64,000 nucleotides of DNA from Scylla paramamosain (lineage: Eukaryota > Arthropoda > Malacostraca > Decapoda > Portunidae): positions 19,617,266-19,681,265 of the forward strand of contig NC_087166.1 in NCBI RefSeq assembly GCF_035594125.1, read 5' to 3'. The notes under the pieces were generated by a model that was not told the origin of the DNA, ran no database searches, and saw nothing but the letters and a program-made list of their open reading frames with translations. The translations under genes were made by a program, and so were the position numbers. Shown here in pieces: positions 1 to 17,808 of the stretch (positions are counted from its first letter, which is position 1; every line of letters begins with the position of its first letter).

Positions 1-3006
<3,006 letters not shown>

Positions 3007-3207
3007 GATAGGTGCTGTCACTATTAGATTTTGATTTTGTGTACTCTGTAGAGAATCGGATATTTGTCACGAAAGAAACAGAAATCCAGGATTCAGAACA
3101 CGACATTATTATTGATTCTATGACCTACATTTTTTATTTCTTATGTAGGTGCACCAGTCAAGGGCAAAAAAGAAAAAAAAAGAGATGTCGGTTCCGAAAG
3201 AGTCAAA

Positions 3208-4283
<1,076 letters not shown>

Positions 4284-4302
4284 TTTATTTATTTTCCTGC
4301 AG

Positions 4303-4454
4303 AAAACGTGTTTCTTAGTGAAACGGGACGCACCTTTACCAAGATGGCATTCTCTAGCACTCCCCTTTACTTCAGACACATGGATCGTTGTGGTTGCATT
4401 AATGCTTCTCGCGGGTCCGCTGCTTTATTTCCTTGCACGTCCAGCTCTACCACG
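4303..4454 (+). CDS. ionotropic receptor exon A: pre-TM1 and TM1
   Basis: Acceptor ttttcctgcag, donor cg/gtaggg. Read from 4303 in frame 0, it encodes [15 protein letters not shown], then [18 protein letters not shown] and a short tail. The PLPRW...PF...W block followed by a hydrophobic helix is the classic junction of S1 with TM1 in IR and iGluR proteins. The exon ends with two bases of a codon, which the first base of the next exon completes as Arg. It is 152 nt long. The phase of the acceptor depends on an upstream exon outside the window. An alternative frame contains an open stretch but no family similarity. Confidence 0.87.
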
Positions 4455-4494
4455 GTAGGGAAAAAAAAAATAGATAAATAAATAAATAAATAAT

Positions 4495-4618
<124 letters not shown>

Positions 4619-4631
4619 CTTTTTATCTGTA

Positions 4632-6357
4632 CGGCACCACCTTTCCTCTACTAAACCTTATTTTTTTTTCCTCACTGAAACACAGGTGTCTTAGGCAACT
4701 GTTTCCTCCTACTTTTTCTATAATCATTTTCAAACTAAAGCTGGATGTTGCGTCTATGTGCTCTCATGCATACGCTCTTCAATCTTCCGAGTTTTCTATT
4801 TTGTAGTTACTGTGCTGTAAACCTCTCACCTAACTCCTCCTACATTAAGAAATTATTCTACTACTTAACTTCCAAAGTGGAGCATATTCTGATTTTTTTT
4901 CCCTTTTGTGGAGATCTCCATTCTTGGAGACGTCAATGTTCACTATCAGCTTTACCTTTCCTCTCCCTTCACTGACCATCCTGGTGAACTAGCCCAGTAT
5001 TCTTGACCTTTTCTTAACCTCTAATCCTTCTGTTTATGCTTTTACCCTATCTTCTCCGTTGGGCTCCTTCGATCACAGTATCGTATCTATATCTTGTCCT
5101 CATGATCCCCTTAAAGCGGAGGTGCCTCTGGCGTTTTGCCTCAGCTAGTTGGGCGGACATGAAGAGGTATTTTGATTTTCTTTGGAGTGACTAGTGCTTC
5201 CGTGTCAGAGACTCGTCTCTGTGTGTCGAACGCATAGCAGAGATTATAGTGTCTGGCATGGAGATGTATATTCCTCACTCTTTTTCTCGACCTGAAACTT
5301 TCAGATCTTGATTTAACACAGCTTATTCTCGTGCTATACATGATAGAGAGGTGGCCCACAAGAGGTACATCAGTCTTTCATCACCCGAATCTCACACGCT
5401 TTATATTTCTGCCCGAAATCATGCCAAGTCTGTTCTCCAAGTAGCCGAAAGCTCTTTCATTAATAGAAAAAGTCAAAACCTTTCAAGATCTAACTACCCT
5501 CGTGACTTCTTGCACATAGCCAGAAACATCTCCAATAACTATGCTTCTTTTTCTTTCTTTCCTTTATTTCAGCTTGATGGCACCTACTATCACATCTGTC
5601 TCTAAAACTGAAATCTTCGCTCAAACCTGACGATTCAGGACTTGTTCCTCCCTCTCCTCCACCCTCTGACTACTCGTACTTGATGCTACCTATTAAAATT
5701 CTTACCAATGATGTTTACCATGCCCTCGCTGGCCAAAACACTCGGAAGGCTTATGGACCTGATGGGGTCGTTCCTATTGTTTTCCAGAACTGCGCCTCCA
5801 TGCTTGCACTTTGCCTAGTCAAACGCTTTCAACTGTGTTTGTCAACAGCTATCTTTCCTTCCTGCTGGAAATTTACCCACATTCAGCCTGTTTTTAAAAA
5901 GGGTGACCTTTCTAATCTCTCAGACTACCGTTCTCTTGCTTTAATTTCTTGCCTATCTAAAGTTTTATAATCTATCCTCAACATGAAGATTCTCAAAAAT
6001 TTATCATTTCATAACTTTTTATCTGATCGCCAGTATGGGTTCCGTCAAGGCTGGTGATCTTGTACCTTTTCTTACTGAGTCTTGGTCATCCTCTTTTAGA
6101 GATTTTGGTGAAACTTTTGCTGTTGCCTTGGATATATCAAAAGTTTTTTTGATAGTCTGGCACAAACCCTTGATTCCCAAACTATTCTCCTACGGCTTCT
6201 ATCCTTCTCTCCGTAACTTAATCTCAAGTTTCCTTTCTGTCCGTTCTATTTCTGCTGTGGTATACGGTCACTGTTTTTCTCCTAAAACTATTAACAGTGG
6301 TGTTTCTCAGGGTTATGTCCTGTAACCCACTCTCTTCTTATTATTCATCAATGACCA
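4632..6357 (+). mobile_element. jockey-like LINE copy J3 (degenerate)
   Basis: Plus-strand LINE relic. It starts inside the endonuclease domain (GGCACCACC...CCTCACTGAAAC), continues through linker and RT (ORF pieces 5351-5605, 5680-5970, 6035-6325), and stops in the RT at the FINDLL region near 6350. It has many stops, deletions and frameshifts. The sequence is clearly more diverged from 44511-47797 than J1 is, so this is an older insertion. Confidence 0.85.
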
Positions 6358-6361
6358 AAAC

Positions 6362-6583
6362 CAAGTTTTGGAAATTAGATCTAAGATCTACGATTAGATC
6401 TAAGACCGCGAATATTACAGAACTTTATGAACAAAAAGTTGATGGGGATGTCAAGACTCTTAGGGTAGATACCAGAAGAGCAGTCCGACCTGGGATACAT
6501 TTGTGGTCCCCTCCCCAGATGGGAACTCCGATGTTGGTGTAGGCGTCGCCATGATAATTTTGAATTATGACTGAAGGGTGTAC

Positions 6584-6584
<1 letters not shown>
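6362..6584 (-). mobile_element. jockey-like LINE copy J4 (5' end)
   Basis: Minus-strand first about 220 bp of the coding start and endonuclease N-terminus. It includes the MATPT start (near 6551) and the AACTTTTTGTTCAT block. It is joined tail to tail with J3 and head to head with J5 across a (TA)n tract. Confidence 0.8.

Positions 6585-6670
<86 letters not shown>
6585..6670. repeat. (TA)n at the centre of an inverted repeat
   Basis: About 86 bp of TA repeat flanked by 59-bp arms (about 6526-6584 and 6671-6729) that are inverted copies with a single mismatch, both being the J-family 5' coding start. Confidence 0.95.
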
Positions 6671-6836
<166 letters not shown>

Positions 6837-6845
6837 GTTCAGTGA

Positions 6846-9349
<2,504 letters not shown>

Positions 9350-9416
9350 AAACACCAATAACATCAACAACAACCACAATAATAACAACAACAACAACAA
9401 CAACAACAATAATGAT
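9350..9416. repeat. (AAC/AAT)n microsatellite at LINE tail
   Basis: A-rich tail of J6 grading into AAC and AAT triplets. The same kind of triplet repeat reappears at 10533-10561 and 15036-15081, so one microsatellite appears to have received the solo LTR and the copia element. Confidence 0.85.
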
Positions 9417-10532
9417 TGTTACGTCCACCGGGAGATAACGGCGGGACCGGCGACTCGTTAGGGGTTGCCGTCCCTCACTGTTAACCTACGTTCTGTCCAA
9501 TCGGCCAATGGCACAGCATGTCCTTAATCGACCCTAACCATGGGGGTTGAGGTGTCGTAGTTAAGTTGGAGTACATCACCCTCGACGATGTTGCTCCTGC
9601 GGTGGCCGGGATGTAAACGAGCCTTCCACCACCGTCAACTACACTGCCTTCCCTGGGCAGAGGTGCCGGCAGGGGCGTGCAGGAGGGGCATTGTGGGTCT
9701 GAAACACCAGCTAGGCTGGGGTACCTCTCCCTCAATGATGTTGCTCCCGCGATGGCCGGGACAGGAGAGAGCTGTACGCTACCGTCAACTGCACAGCCTT
9801 CCCTGGGCAAAGGAGCCGGCAGGAGCGTGCAGGATGGGCGCTTTGGATCTGGGTCACCGGCTAGACTGGTTGGAGTGGCCACCGCTGGTATCTGACGAGG
9901 TTTGTTGGTGAATGATGGTATTCATTATCCGTAGAGTTTCCCCGGGCCCTTGGTGCCCCACGGGTCGGTGCGCTGCTGTACGCAAGGCTTGATGCTGTGG
10001 CACTAGGGACGCTTCCATTTGCACATGTCAAACTACTTCGCTGTACACTATCTAGTCCTGTAATACACTCCAACTACCCCCCGGGATGCCTGAGAGATCG
10101 ATGACAGAGGCGGGGAATGTCCCCGGCGCGCCGAGAGCATAAGCGTCCACATTCCCTGAATCTGAAGTCTACACGTTAGTCTGAGTCTTAGCCAGTCACA
10201 AGGTGTGGACTTAATCCTCCGCAAGGCACTGACAGAGACGCTGACGGGAGGCTTCTTGAAGGCGGAGATCGCTGAGCACACGGCCTCGCTCACCAGAGAT
10301 ACTTTATTTCTGTCCTGTTCTGTCCTCGTTTACCAAGAGGGTTGTTGTTATTCCCAGCGCCAGGCCCACTGTGTTGGGTCAGCATTAGTTTTTCATGTAA
10401 ACAGGTCTCTCGCCTGCATCTACTACCCTCTAACAGTTAATGTGCGCGCCCACAGGCGCATGGGTACTTGTGTGTGGGTGTATGTGGGTATGTGCTTAGG
10501 TGTAGGTGCGTGTAAGTATTTGGGGCGTAACA
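9417..10532. mobile_element. solo LTR of an LTR retrotransposon
   Basis: A GC-rich 1116-bp block in AT-rich surroundings. It starts TGTTACG and ends CGTAACA, a perfect 7-bp terminal inverted repeat with the TG...CA ends of retroviral-type LTRs. No gag or pol is attached. The flanks are microsatellite, and the 5-bp flanks (atgat / ataac) do not match well, so the target duplication is unproven. Orientation and family are unknown; TGTTACG ends are common in Ty3/Gypsy LTRs. Short ORFs inside it (9481-9882 minus, 9588-9911 plus) read through an internal tandem repeat and are not credible genes. Confidence 0.7.
9587..9886. repeat. 150-bp tandem duplication inside solo LTR
   Basis: Two direct copies, 9587-9736 and 9737-9886, both beginning GATGTTGCTC and sharing the CCTTCCCTGGGCA and GTGCAGGA blocks. 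They are diverged, so the duplication is not recent. Tandem repeats in LTRs often act as enhancers. Confidence 0.8.
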
Positions 10533-10561
10533 ATAACAATAACAATAATAATAATAATAAT

Positions 10562-10808
10562 TGTTAAACTCTGAGCCATCCTTGCTAGCAATGTGTATTA
10601 GGCGAGTAGGACAGGGAATAAAACGTGTGAGTCCTAAGACAGCTGGAGCAGAACTAAAGTGTACCACACCTGCTATTTATTTCATTGGCTTCGACACAGA
10701 TTAAAAATACACAGTGTGAAACCCCAAAACCCCGAACATCTGAGTAACTCAATTGAACCCCGAATAAACCCACCAACGTATCATTACGAGTATGTTTCGG
10801 ACCCAACA
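10562..10808 (-). repeat. copia 3' LTR
   Basis: A 247-bp LTR, TGTTAAACTC...ACCCAACA on the + strand, downstream of the ORF on the coding strand. It carries 6 extra bases (cgagta) relative to the 5' LTR. Confidence 0.93.
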
Positions 10809-10818
10809 CCCCCACTGA
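10809..10818 (-). promoter_or_regulatory. copia polypurine tract
   Basis: On the minus strand AGTGGGGG lies directly before the 3' LTR (TGTTGGGTCC), the expected place for the plus-strand primer. Confidence 0.7.
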
Positions 10819-10882
10819 AACTAATGATGGGTATATACAATACAACACACATTAAATCAATACACACTCCTGTTTTAACTAT

Positions 10883-13800
10883 CTACACACCCATAATAAC
10901 TTTACTGAAATCACAAAGCTTTACTTTAGGTACAGGTTTAGTGAACATATCAGCAATATTTTGATCAGATGGTACATAGTTAAGTTGCACTACACCTCTC
11001 TGAACCTCTATCCTAATAAAATGGTATCTAATATCTATGTGCTTTGATCTCTGATGCTGGACAGGGTTTTCAACTAATTTTATGGCACCTTGGTTATCAC
11101 AGTGTATAGTACAGCTGTTTATCGAAGTACTTCCTGTCATATCTTCCAGTAATTGCAATAAAAACTTTGCCTCTTGAGTAGCGGCAGACAAGGCCATATA
11201 CTCAGCTTCACAAGTAGACAGAGCAACTGTTCTCTGTTTTCTAGTCTTCCAAGAGATTAATGGACCCCCACTGGAAAGTTGGAAGCTATACCCGGTAATA
11301 CTTCTGCGATCTTGTGCATTAGCCCAGTCAGCATCACAATACCCAATCAAATTCAGTGACTCATCTGACTTTTTAAAAGTCAAACATTGATCAATGGTAC
11401 CTTTCAAATATCTTAATACATGCTTGGCCATAGTGAGATGAGAAGTAGTTGGATTAGTCATATTCTGAGACAATTTAGTTACAATAAAGCACAAATCAGG
11501 TCTAGTACATGTCATTACATAGATCAGACTTCCAACTAATCCTCTATACATATTGATATCAGCCAGTTTTGATTCACTAGAACTAATACATACTTTGTTC
11601 ACATCCATGTTACAAGGAGTATAGGCAGGTTTACAATGTTGCATACCAAATTTCTCAAGGATCTTTTCCACATATTTAGTTTGATTCATTTTAATTACAT
11701 TATCATCACACACAAACTGCATACCTAGATACCAGGAAATTTTGCCTAGATCTTTCATCCTAAATTTATCACCCAGACTTTCCTTCATGTTCTTCAATTT
11801 TGCATCACTGCTGGCCGCAATTATTATGTCATCAACCCAAACTAATACATTGGTTACCTCATCATCAGTAATTCTGGTATAAAGACATGGGTCAGCAAAT
11901 GACTGAGTTAAACTTAGGTCAACCAAATATGAGTGCAACAGTGAACTCCAATTTATACCACTTTGTTTGAGACCATACAAGGATTTCTTTAATTTGTACA
12001 CCAACTTCTCGCCACCATTACCCTCCACACAGAAACCCTTGGGTTGTTCAACATAAATTTCACAATCAATAGGTGCATTTAAGTAGGCAGTTTTTACATC
12101 CATTTGATGAACAACCAGGTCATGTTGTACAGCCAACTGCATTAAAGTTCTTACAGATGTGATCCTAGTAGTTGGGGAAAATGTTTCGTGATAATCTATA
12201 CCTGCCTCCTGAGAGTAACCCTTAGCAACAAAACGAGCCTTGTACCTTGTCTCATTGTTAGGGTTAAACTTCAGGTCATATACCCACCTACTTCCCACAG
12301 CTTTTCTACCTTCAGGCAAAGTAGTAAGCTCAAAAGTCTCATTATCCTTTAGAGCTTTCATTTCCAATTCCATAGCTTCTCGCCATTTATCAGAATCAGG
12401 AGATGCAATAGCATCTTGATATGTATAAGGTACACTGGCTAGTTTATAGAAATAGTCAACAGTACAATTCACAATACTATCCAAAGCCTCATCCATTTCA
12501 TCACCAACAATACAGTCACCAAAATATATGGGTTTACGTTTTACTCTTTCTGACCGCCTTAAACACACACTGTCCTCTGTTTGGTTACCAACTTCTGGGC
12601 TAGCTTCAGTGTCAGTACTACGTGTTGTAGTCCAGTCACATTCACTACCCCATGCTACATCTGAACTAGGCCTGGTAAATTTGACACATCTAACTTTCCT
12701 TACTGTACCAGTCTTTGGAAAATATACAAGGTATGCTGGACTAGACTTATCATAGCCTACAAAAATTCCATCCTCACTTCTGGCATCAAGTTTTTTCTTC
12801 TGTTGTACATAGGCATAACATACAGAACCAAAAATGTGCATATTACTAATATTTGGCTTTTTACCTGCAAAAGCCTCGAATGGAGTCTTCTTAATCCTAA
12901 GGTTATAACATCTGTTTCTAATGTAAGCAGAGGCCATAACGGCATACGTCCACAGAAACTTTGGCAGACCAGACTCTATTAGTAAACATCTGGCCATTTC
13001 AAAAAGAGTACGCCAGCCTCTTTCAGCGGTACCATTTTGGTGAGGTGAGTAGGGAGAAGACATTTCATGCTTGATTTTATTTTCCACGAGTAAATCTGCG
13101 AATGCATTAGAAGTAAATTCCGTACCTTCATCACTTCTGAGACATTTCACTGAGCCATAGGGAGAAATGTCTGCTATGAAATGCTTAGTTGCCTGTAAGG
13201 TGTCACACTTATATTTGAGGAAGTATATCATGATAAGACCGGAGTAATCATCAACAAAACTGAGTGCATACTTAAAACCGTCCTTGGCAACAGGATCAAT
13301 GGGACCAGCTAGGTCACAGTGTACCATATCTAGTTTAGCTTTTGAACGCTCATCAGCTTGTCTGTTTCTAAACTGAGTCATTTTCCCTTTAACACAAATG
13401 CCACAATCAAAGTCCTTTTTGTCACTAATTTTCATCCCGTTCACTACACCTTCAAGTTTCAAAATATCACTCACATTACAATGACCGAGAATTTCATGCC
13501 ACTGTCTCAATGTATAGGACGCCCTATTTGAACACACAGTATTGTTTAAGAAATACAGTCTACCATGCTTAACTATGTCAAACTTTGTACCGTTTGTAGA
13601 TGTTAACTCTGCAGAATTTGGTTTAAACTCGATTGATGCACCCTTCTCAGTGGCAGCTTGAACCGAGAAAATATCTTGCATGAAGGAAGGTACATAGAGA
13701 GCATTTTCCAGAATTGTTGTATGAACATTACCACAAGAGTCTACAAGGGTAACACAGGCATCACCCTTCTTTTTAACCAGATTATTTGTTCTACTACCAT

Positions 13801-14824
13801 CAGCTAGTTCAATAAAATGTCTCTCAGGATCAAATTGCTTGTCAAAACACACAAATTTGGAGTCATCATTGATTATACGAGTAGTTGCACCACAGTCCAC
13901 CATTAACTTGTTAACCACAACACATGATTCAGTCTCTGATCTCCGAAGCCCCACTTTAAACACAAAACTGTGGCTCTGACTGTCATAATCATCACTATAA
14001 TCTTTTACGTTCCTGGCAGAGTCTTTACCACTGTTACCCCCCGAACTCTTCCAACAAAACTTCGTATCGTGTGAGTTATTCCTGCAGTTCTCACACCATC
14101 TTCTTAAAGTCTGGTTCGGTCTAGAGACACGGCAGTCGACCGATTTGTGACCCTGAAGACCGCACTTGAAACACGTACCACTGAATTTACGAGACTCTAT
14201 CCTCATCACTCTGTCACTGTCACTTTTGTCGCCGCACGACTTCTCTGTCTCCTCGAAACTTCTGAGAGACACCTTGAACTCAGCAAATGTCAATGCCTTT
14301 TCTCTTTGTGTAATTACAGTCATAAATGGCTTGAATTCCGTAGGTAAACCCTTAAGCACCATTGCCACCAACAAGCTGTCACTAATAGTTTCACCAGACG
14401 TTTTAAGTGCAGTTGCCGCCGTCTCGGCTCGAATCACATAGTCTGTAACACTCTCGTTTTCTCCCTTAAGCAACGTTGTGAGCTCCGTGTACAGTGATAT
14501 GACCTTGGGTTTACCTTTCGATAAGTAGTGTTCCCGTAAAATCCTCAGTGCCTCACGTCCATCGTCCTTCGCATCACGCATCACAAGGGATAGACTACGG
14601 TCATCCAGGAACTGAATCAACTCCGCAAATGCCTCGGCATTTTTGGTAACGTCTGCAGCAGTCGTACTTGATGCAGGAGGATCAATCACATTATGCAATT
14701 TCTGTAGCCGCATGTAGCCCAAAAACTTCACTTCCCATAACTCGTACTTGCGCTCATCACCGTCAAAATACAGTCTGTTCCTGGGCCCATAACCTGTTAA
14801 ACTCTGAGCCATCCTTGCTAGCAA
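10883..14824 (-). CDS. Ty1/copia Gag-Pol polyprotein, intact
   Basis: 1313 aa in one frame. Domains in order: Gag (about 1-215); CCHC knuckle CFKCGLQGHKSVDC (218-231) and a second CCHC, CENCRNNSHDTKFC (244-257); aspartic protease with DCGAT (310-314); GAG-pre-integrase zinc site with H443, H448, C474 and C477; integrase DDE at D504, D565 and E601 in VHCDLAGP, LRSDEGTEF and NGTAERGW; reverse transcriptase with the MDVKTAYLNA block and the WVDDIII active site; RNase H with GYCDADWA and STCEAEYMAL. Domain order PR-INT-RT-RH is diagnostic of copia. The ORF's first ATGs (14824 and 14812) lie inside the 5' LTR, and the primer-binding site is translated as GYGPR. Every catalytic residue checked is present. 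Confidence 0.95.
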   Translation of the reverse strand: MLARMAQSLTGYGPRNRLYFDGDERKYELWEVKFLGYMRLQKLHNVIDPPASSTTAADVTKNAEAFAELIQFLDDRSLSLVMRDAKDDGREALRILREHYLSKGKPKVISLYTELTTLLKGENESVTDYVIRAETAATALKTSGETISDSLLVAMVLKGLPTEFKPFMTVITQREKALTFAEFKVSLRSFEETEKSCGDKSDSDRVMRIESRKFSGTCFKCGLQGHKSVDCRVSRPNQTLRRWCENCRNNSHDTKFCWKSSGGNSGKDSARNVKDYSDDYDSQSHSFVFKVGLRRSETESCVVVNKLMVDCGATTRIINDDSKFVCFDKQFDPERHFIELADGSRTNNLVKKKGDACVTLVDSCGNVHTTILENALYVPSFMQDIFSVQAATEKGASIEFKPNSAELTSTNGTKFDIVKHGRLYFLNNTVCSNRASYTLRQWHEILGHCNVSDILKLEGVVNGMKISDKKDFDCGICVKGKMTQFRNRQADERSKAKLDMVHCDLAGPIDPVAKDGFKYALSFVDDYSGLIMIYFLKYKCDTLQATKHFIADISPYGSVKCLRSDEGTEFTSNAFADLLVENKIKHEMSSPYSPHQNGTAERGWRTLFEMARCLLIESGLPKFLWTYAVMASAYIRNRCYNLRIKKTPFEAFAGKKPNISNMHIFGSVCYAYVQQKKKLDARSEDGIFVGYDKSSPAYLVYFPKTGTVRKVRCVKFTRPSSDVAWGSECDWTTTRSTDTEASPEVGNQTEDSVCLRRSERVKRKPIYFGDCIVGDEMDEALDSIVNCTVDYFYKLASVPYTYQDAIASPDSDKWREAMELEMKALKDNETFELTTLPEGRKAVGSRWVYDLKFNPNNETRYKARFVAKGYSQEAGIDYHETFSPTTRITSVRTLMQLAVQHDLVVHQMDVKTAYLNAPIDCEIYVEQPKGFCVEGNGGEKLVYKLKKSLYGLKQSGINWSSLLHSYLVDLSLTQSFADPCLYTRITDDEVTNVLVWVDDIIIAASSDAKLKNMKESLGDKFRMKDLGKISWYLGMQFVCDDNVIKMNQTKYVEKILEKFGMQHCKPAYTPCNMDVNKVCISSSESKLADINMYRGLVGSLIYVMTCTRPDLCFIVTKLSQNMTNPTTSHLTMAKHVLRYLKGTIDQCLTFKKSDESLNLIGYCDADWANAQDRRSITGYSFQLSSGGPLISWKTRKQRTVALSTCEAEYMALSAATQEAKFLLQLLEDMTGSTSINSCTIHCDNQGAIKLVENPVQHQRSKHIDIRYHFIRIEVQRGVVQLNYVPSDQNIADMFTKPVPKVKLCDFSKVIMGV
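14781..14794 (-). promoter_or_regulatory. copia primer-binding site (initiator tRNA anticodon arm)
   Basis: Directly next to the 5' LTR. The + strand reads CTGGGCCCATAACC, which is the anticodon stem-loop sequence of eukaryotic initiator tRNA-Met (anticodon CAT). The element RNA is therefore complementary to the internal, cleaved end of a half-tRNA, the priming mode described for Drosophila copia. The site also codes for part of Gag. Confidence 0.85.
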
Positions 14825-15034
14825 TGTGTATTAGGCGAGTAGGACAGGGAATAAAACGTGTGAGTCCTAAGACAGCTGGAGCAGAACTAAAGTGTACCAC
14901 ACCTGCTATTTATTTCATTGGCTTCGACACAGATTAAAAATACACAGTGTGAAACCCCAAAACCCCGAACATCTGAGTAACTCAATTGAACCCCGAATAA
15001 ACCCACCAACGTATCATTATGTTTCGGACCCAAC

Positions 15035-15035
<1 letters not shown>
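14795..15035 (-). repeat. copia 5' LTR
   Basis: A 241-bp LTR, otherwise identical by eye to the 3' LTR. It contains the first in-frame ATGs of the polyprotein (complements of 14822-14824 and 14810-14812). Confidence 0.93.

Positions 15036-15081
<46 letters not shown>
15036..15081. repeat. (AAT)n microsatellite
   Basis: About 46 bp of AAT triplets directly after the copia element. It is the continuation of the run at 10533-10561. Confidence 0.95.
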
Positions 15082-16063
<982 letters not shown>

Positions 16064-16296
16064 TAGTGAATAGTGAATAGGATAGGAAAGTGTGGGGGAA
16101 AGGAAGATGTATTGATGAGGGAAAGTGGGTGAGAAGAGAAGTGTGAAGGAAAGTAGGAGGTAGAAAGTATGTGGGCTTAACCACATTGCTTATTTTTTAT
16201 GTGTTTACTTTTTTGTTATTACCAGCGCTTCAGAGCATGGGCCTTAAGGATAGGGGTAACCGAGGTTATCGACAGATTGAATATATGTTTTATGAT

Positions 16297-16950
16297 TTAA
16301 TGTGTATATATTGGAGTAGGTGACTGTTGGTTTGCGGCAATTATTGAGCTAGGGAACCAATTGTGATTGAAGTCATTATTTCTTTCGTTTATTAAGCTGT
16401 TGTACATATCTTCATTATTGTGTTTTATTGTTTCCCATATGTTTTTTGCTTTATAGTGAATGGATATGTTAATAGGAATGACCTTATATTTCAAATGTAA
16501 TTGTTCAATGTTTGATGTCCTATCATTGTCACTCCAGTTAATAAATCGCAGGGCTTTATTTAAAACTCTTTGCAATTTTAGTTTCTGACTATTTGTAGTA
16601 GCGTTTATTGGTATTGGTGGATACTCTAGGATAGGTATTAATAGCGTTTTTATAAGTGTTGTTTTAATGTGGGGAGTTAAATTTTTAAAACTGTATAGTT
16701 TACTTAAAGCTGCCGTTCCTCTGTGTATTCTCTCTGTTATGTGAGTTGTAATTCCCCTCCGGTGTATTTTAAATCCCAGTAGTTTTCCATCATTGTTTGG
16801 CTCTATAATTTTGTTATTTATTGTAAGCTTTTCTGATTTAATTTGTGCTATTGGGATAATTTTAAATTTTTCCTCACTAGTTTTAATCTTCCACATTTTT
16901 TCATAACAATTAATTCTGTTTATTTCTCTTTCAGCTTTGTATTTCATCAT
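16297..16950 (-). pseudogene. LINE RT C-terminal (thumb and connector) region
   Basis: 217 codons in a different frame from the RT piece upstream. It contains the thumb-like block LLGFKIHRRGITTHI and the ALRFINWSDNDRT...LHLKYKVIPI segment typical of LINE C-termini (order: template-grip helix, then a repeat of Leu-rich helices). It ends at a stop near the 3' tail. Together with 16961-17782 it represents most of an ORF2, split by a frameshift just after the active site, so the element is inactive. Confidence 0.75.
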
Positions 16951-16960
16951 GAGTTTTGAT

Positions 16961-17782
16961 TTACTGTTTGTGATAATGACCTGTGTTACATCGTCTGCAT
17001 ATTATAGTGTCAAGGCAAGATGGTCCAGCTGCAGGTAAATCATTAGTGTATAATGTATATAATGTAGGTGATAGCACACTGCCTTGTGGTACTCCGCTCA
17101 TTAAATTTATACAGGTACTGGTTTTATTGCCCATATAAATGGTGGCTACTCTGTTATCTAAAAAGGTACAAAGTATTTTTTCTAGAGATGATGGTAGATT
17201 GACTTGTAATATTTTATACTTTAGGCCCTCATGCCACACCTTGTCAAAGGCTTTGGTGACATCTCTTAGTATTAGTGTGATTTGTTGTTTATTGCTCAGT
17301 GCGTTGGATATGGTTTCATAAATTGTGGCTATTGCTGTAGTTGTACCTTTTTGTGGGCGGAAACCATGTTGCCTGTCTTTCAAAACATTATTTTCGATAA
17401 GGAATGAGTTCAATCTTCCTTGAATGATTTTCTCAAATAATTTGCCTGGCACTTCTAAAAGAGAGATAGGTCTGTAGTTGATGGGATTTTTAGTTGATTT
17501 ATTTTCTTTTGGGATGAATTTTATTACTGCTTTTTTAAATATATTGGGGAAGTATCCTGCAGCAAAAGAGGCATTGTATATATTTGTTAACATTTCGATG
17601 GCATTGTCTGGACATTTTTCTAATACAGTTTCATTTATTTTCGAGTATCCTGGTGCTTTGTTTTTTGTTTGTCTTATACGCTTTCTTACATCGTCAGGTG
17701 TTATTAGTCTTGTATAGAAATTATTGTTGTTTAACATATTAAAGTTTACCGTTGGTGAGGGTGTTGTTCGTTGTTGGTTCAT
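16961..17782 (-). pseudogene. LINE reverse transcriptase, 5' truncated and frameshifted
   Basis: 273 codons carrying RT blocks in order: KNKAPGYSKI, INYRPISLLEVPGKLFEK, RQHGFRPQKGTTTAI, a block A-like RDVTKAFDKVWHEGL with the first catalytic Asp, and MSGVPQGSVLSPTLYTLYTN. The FADD/YADD active-site box is disrupted at the C-terminal end (LDTIICRRCNTGHYHKQ), where a deletion or frameshift takes the frame away just before 16961. The endonuclease domain is missing through 5' truncation, the usual LINE insertion outcome. The role would have been target-primed reverse transcription. Confidence 0.8.
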
Positions 17783-17808
17783 TTGTAAGTAATTGTTAAC
17801 ATATACAG

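Larger units (their letters stand above)
10562..15035 (-). mobile_element. Ty1/copia LTR retrotransposon, full length
   Basis: A complete 4474-bp element. The LTRs at 10562-10808 and 14795-15035 differ, as read by eye, only by a 6-bp indel (cgagta). A single uninterrupted 1313-codon gag-pol ORF lies between them. Terminal inverted repeat TGTT...AACA; 5-bp flanks ATAAT on both sides, although these lie in (AAT)n and prove little. PBS and polypurine tract are in place. Near-identical LTRs plus an intact ORF indicate a young, possibly still mobile insertion. Short LTRs and a decapod-like host recall the GalEa lineage of copia elements known from crustaceans, but that placement is a guess. Confidence 0.95.
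16064..17808 (-). mobile_element. LINE (second jockey-type lineage) nested in Penelope-like copy
   Basis: A 5'-truncated non-LTR element on the minus strand, bounded by a perfect 11-bp target duplication TGTTGATTTAA (16053-16063 and 17809-17819). Its 3' end is a short tandem CTATTCA-type tail (16064-16080), not poly(A). It encodes RT and the C-terminal domain. It is unrelated at the sequence level to the J family beyond shared RT motifs. The flanking Penelope-like sequence rejoins cleanly when the insert is ignored, so the insertion is later than the Penelope-like copy. Confidence 0.88.

Noticed and set aside
9481..9882. 133-aa Pro/Gly-rich minus-strand ORF with an internal repeat
   Set aside because: It lies wholly within a solo LTR and its repeat is the 150-bp DNA duplication.
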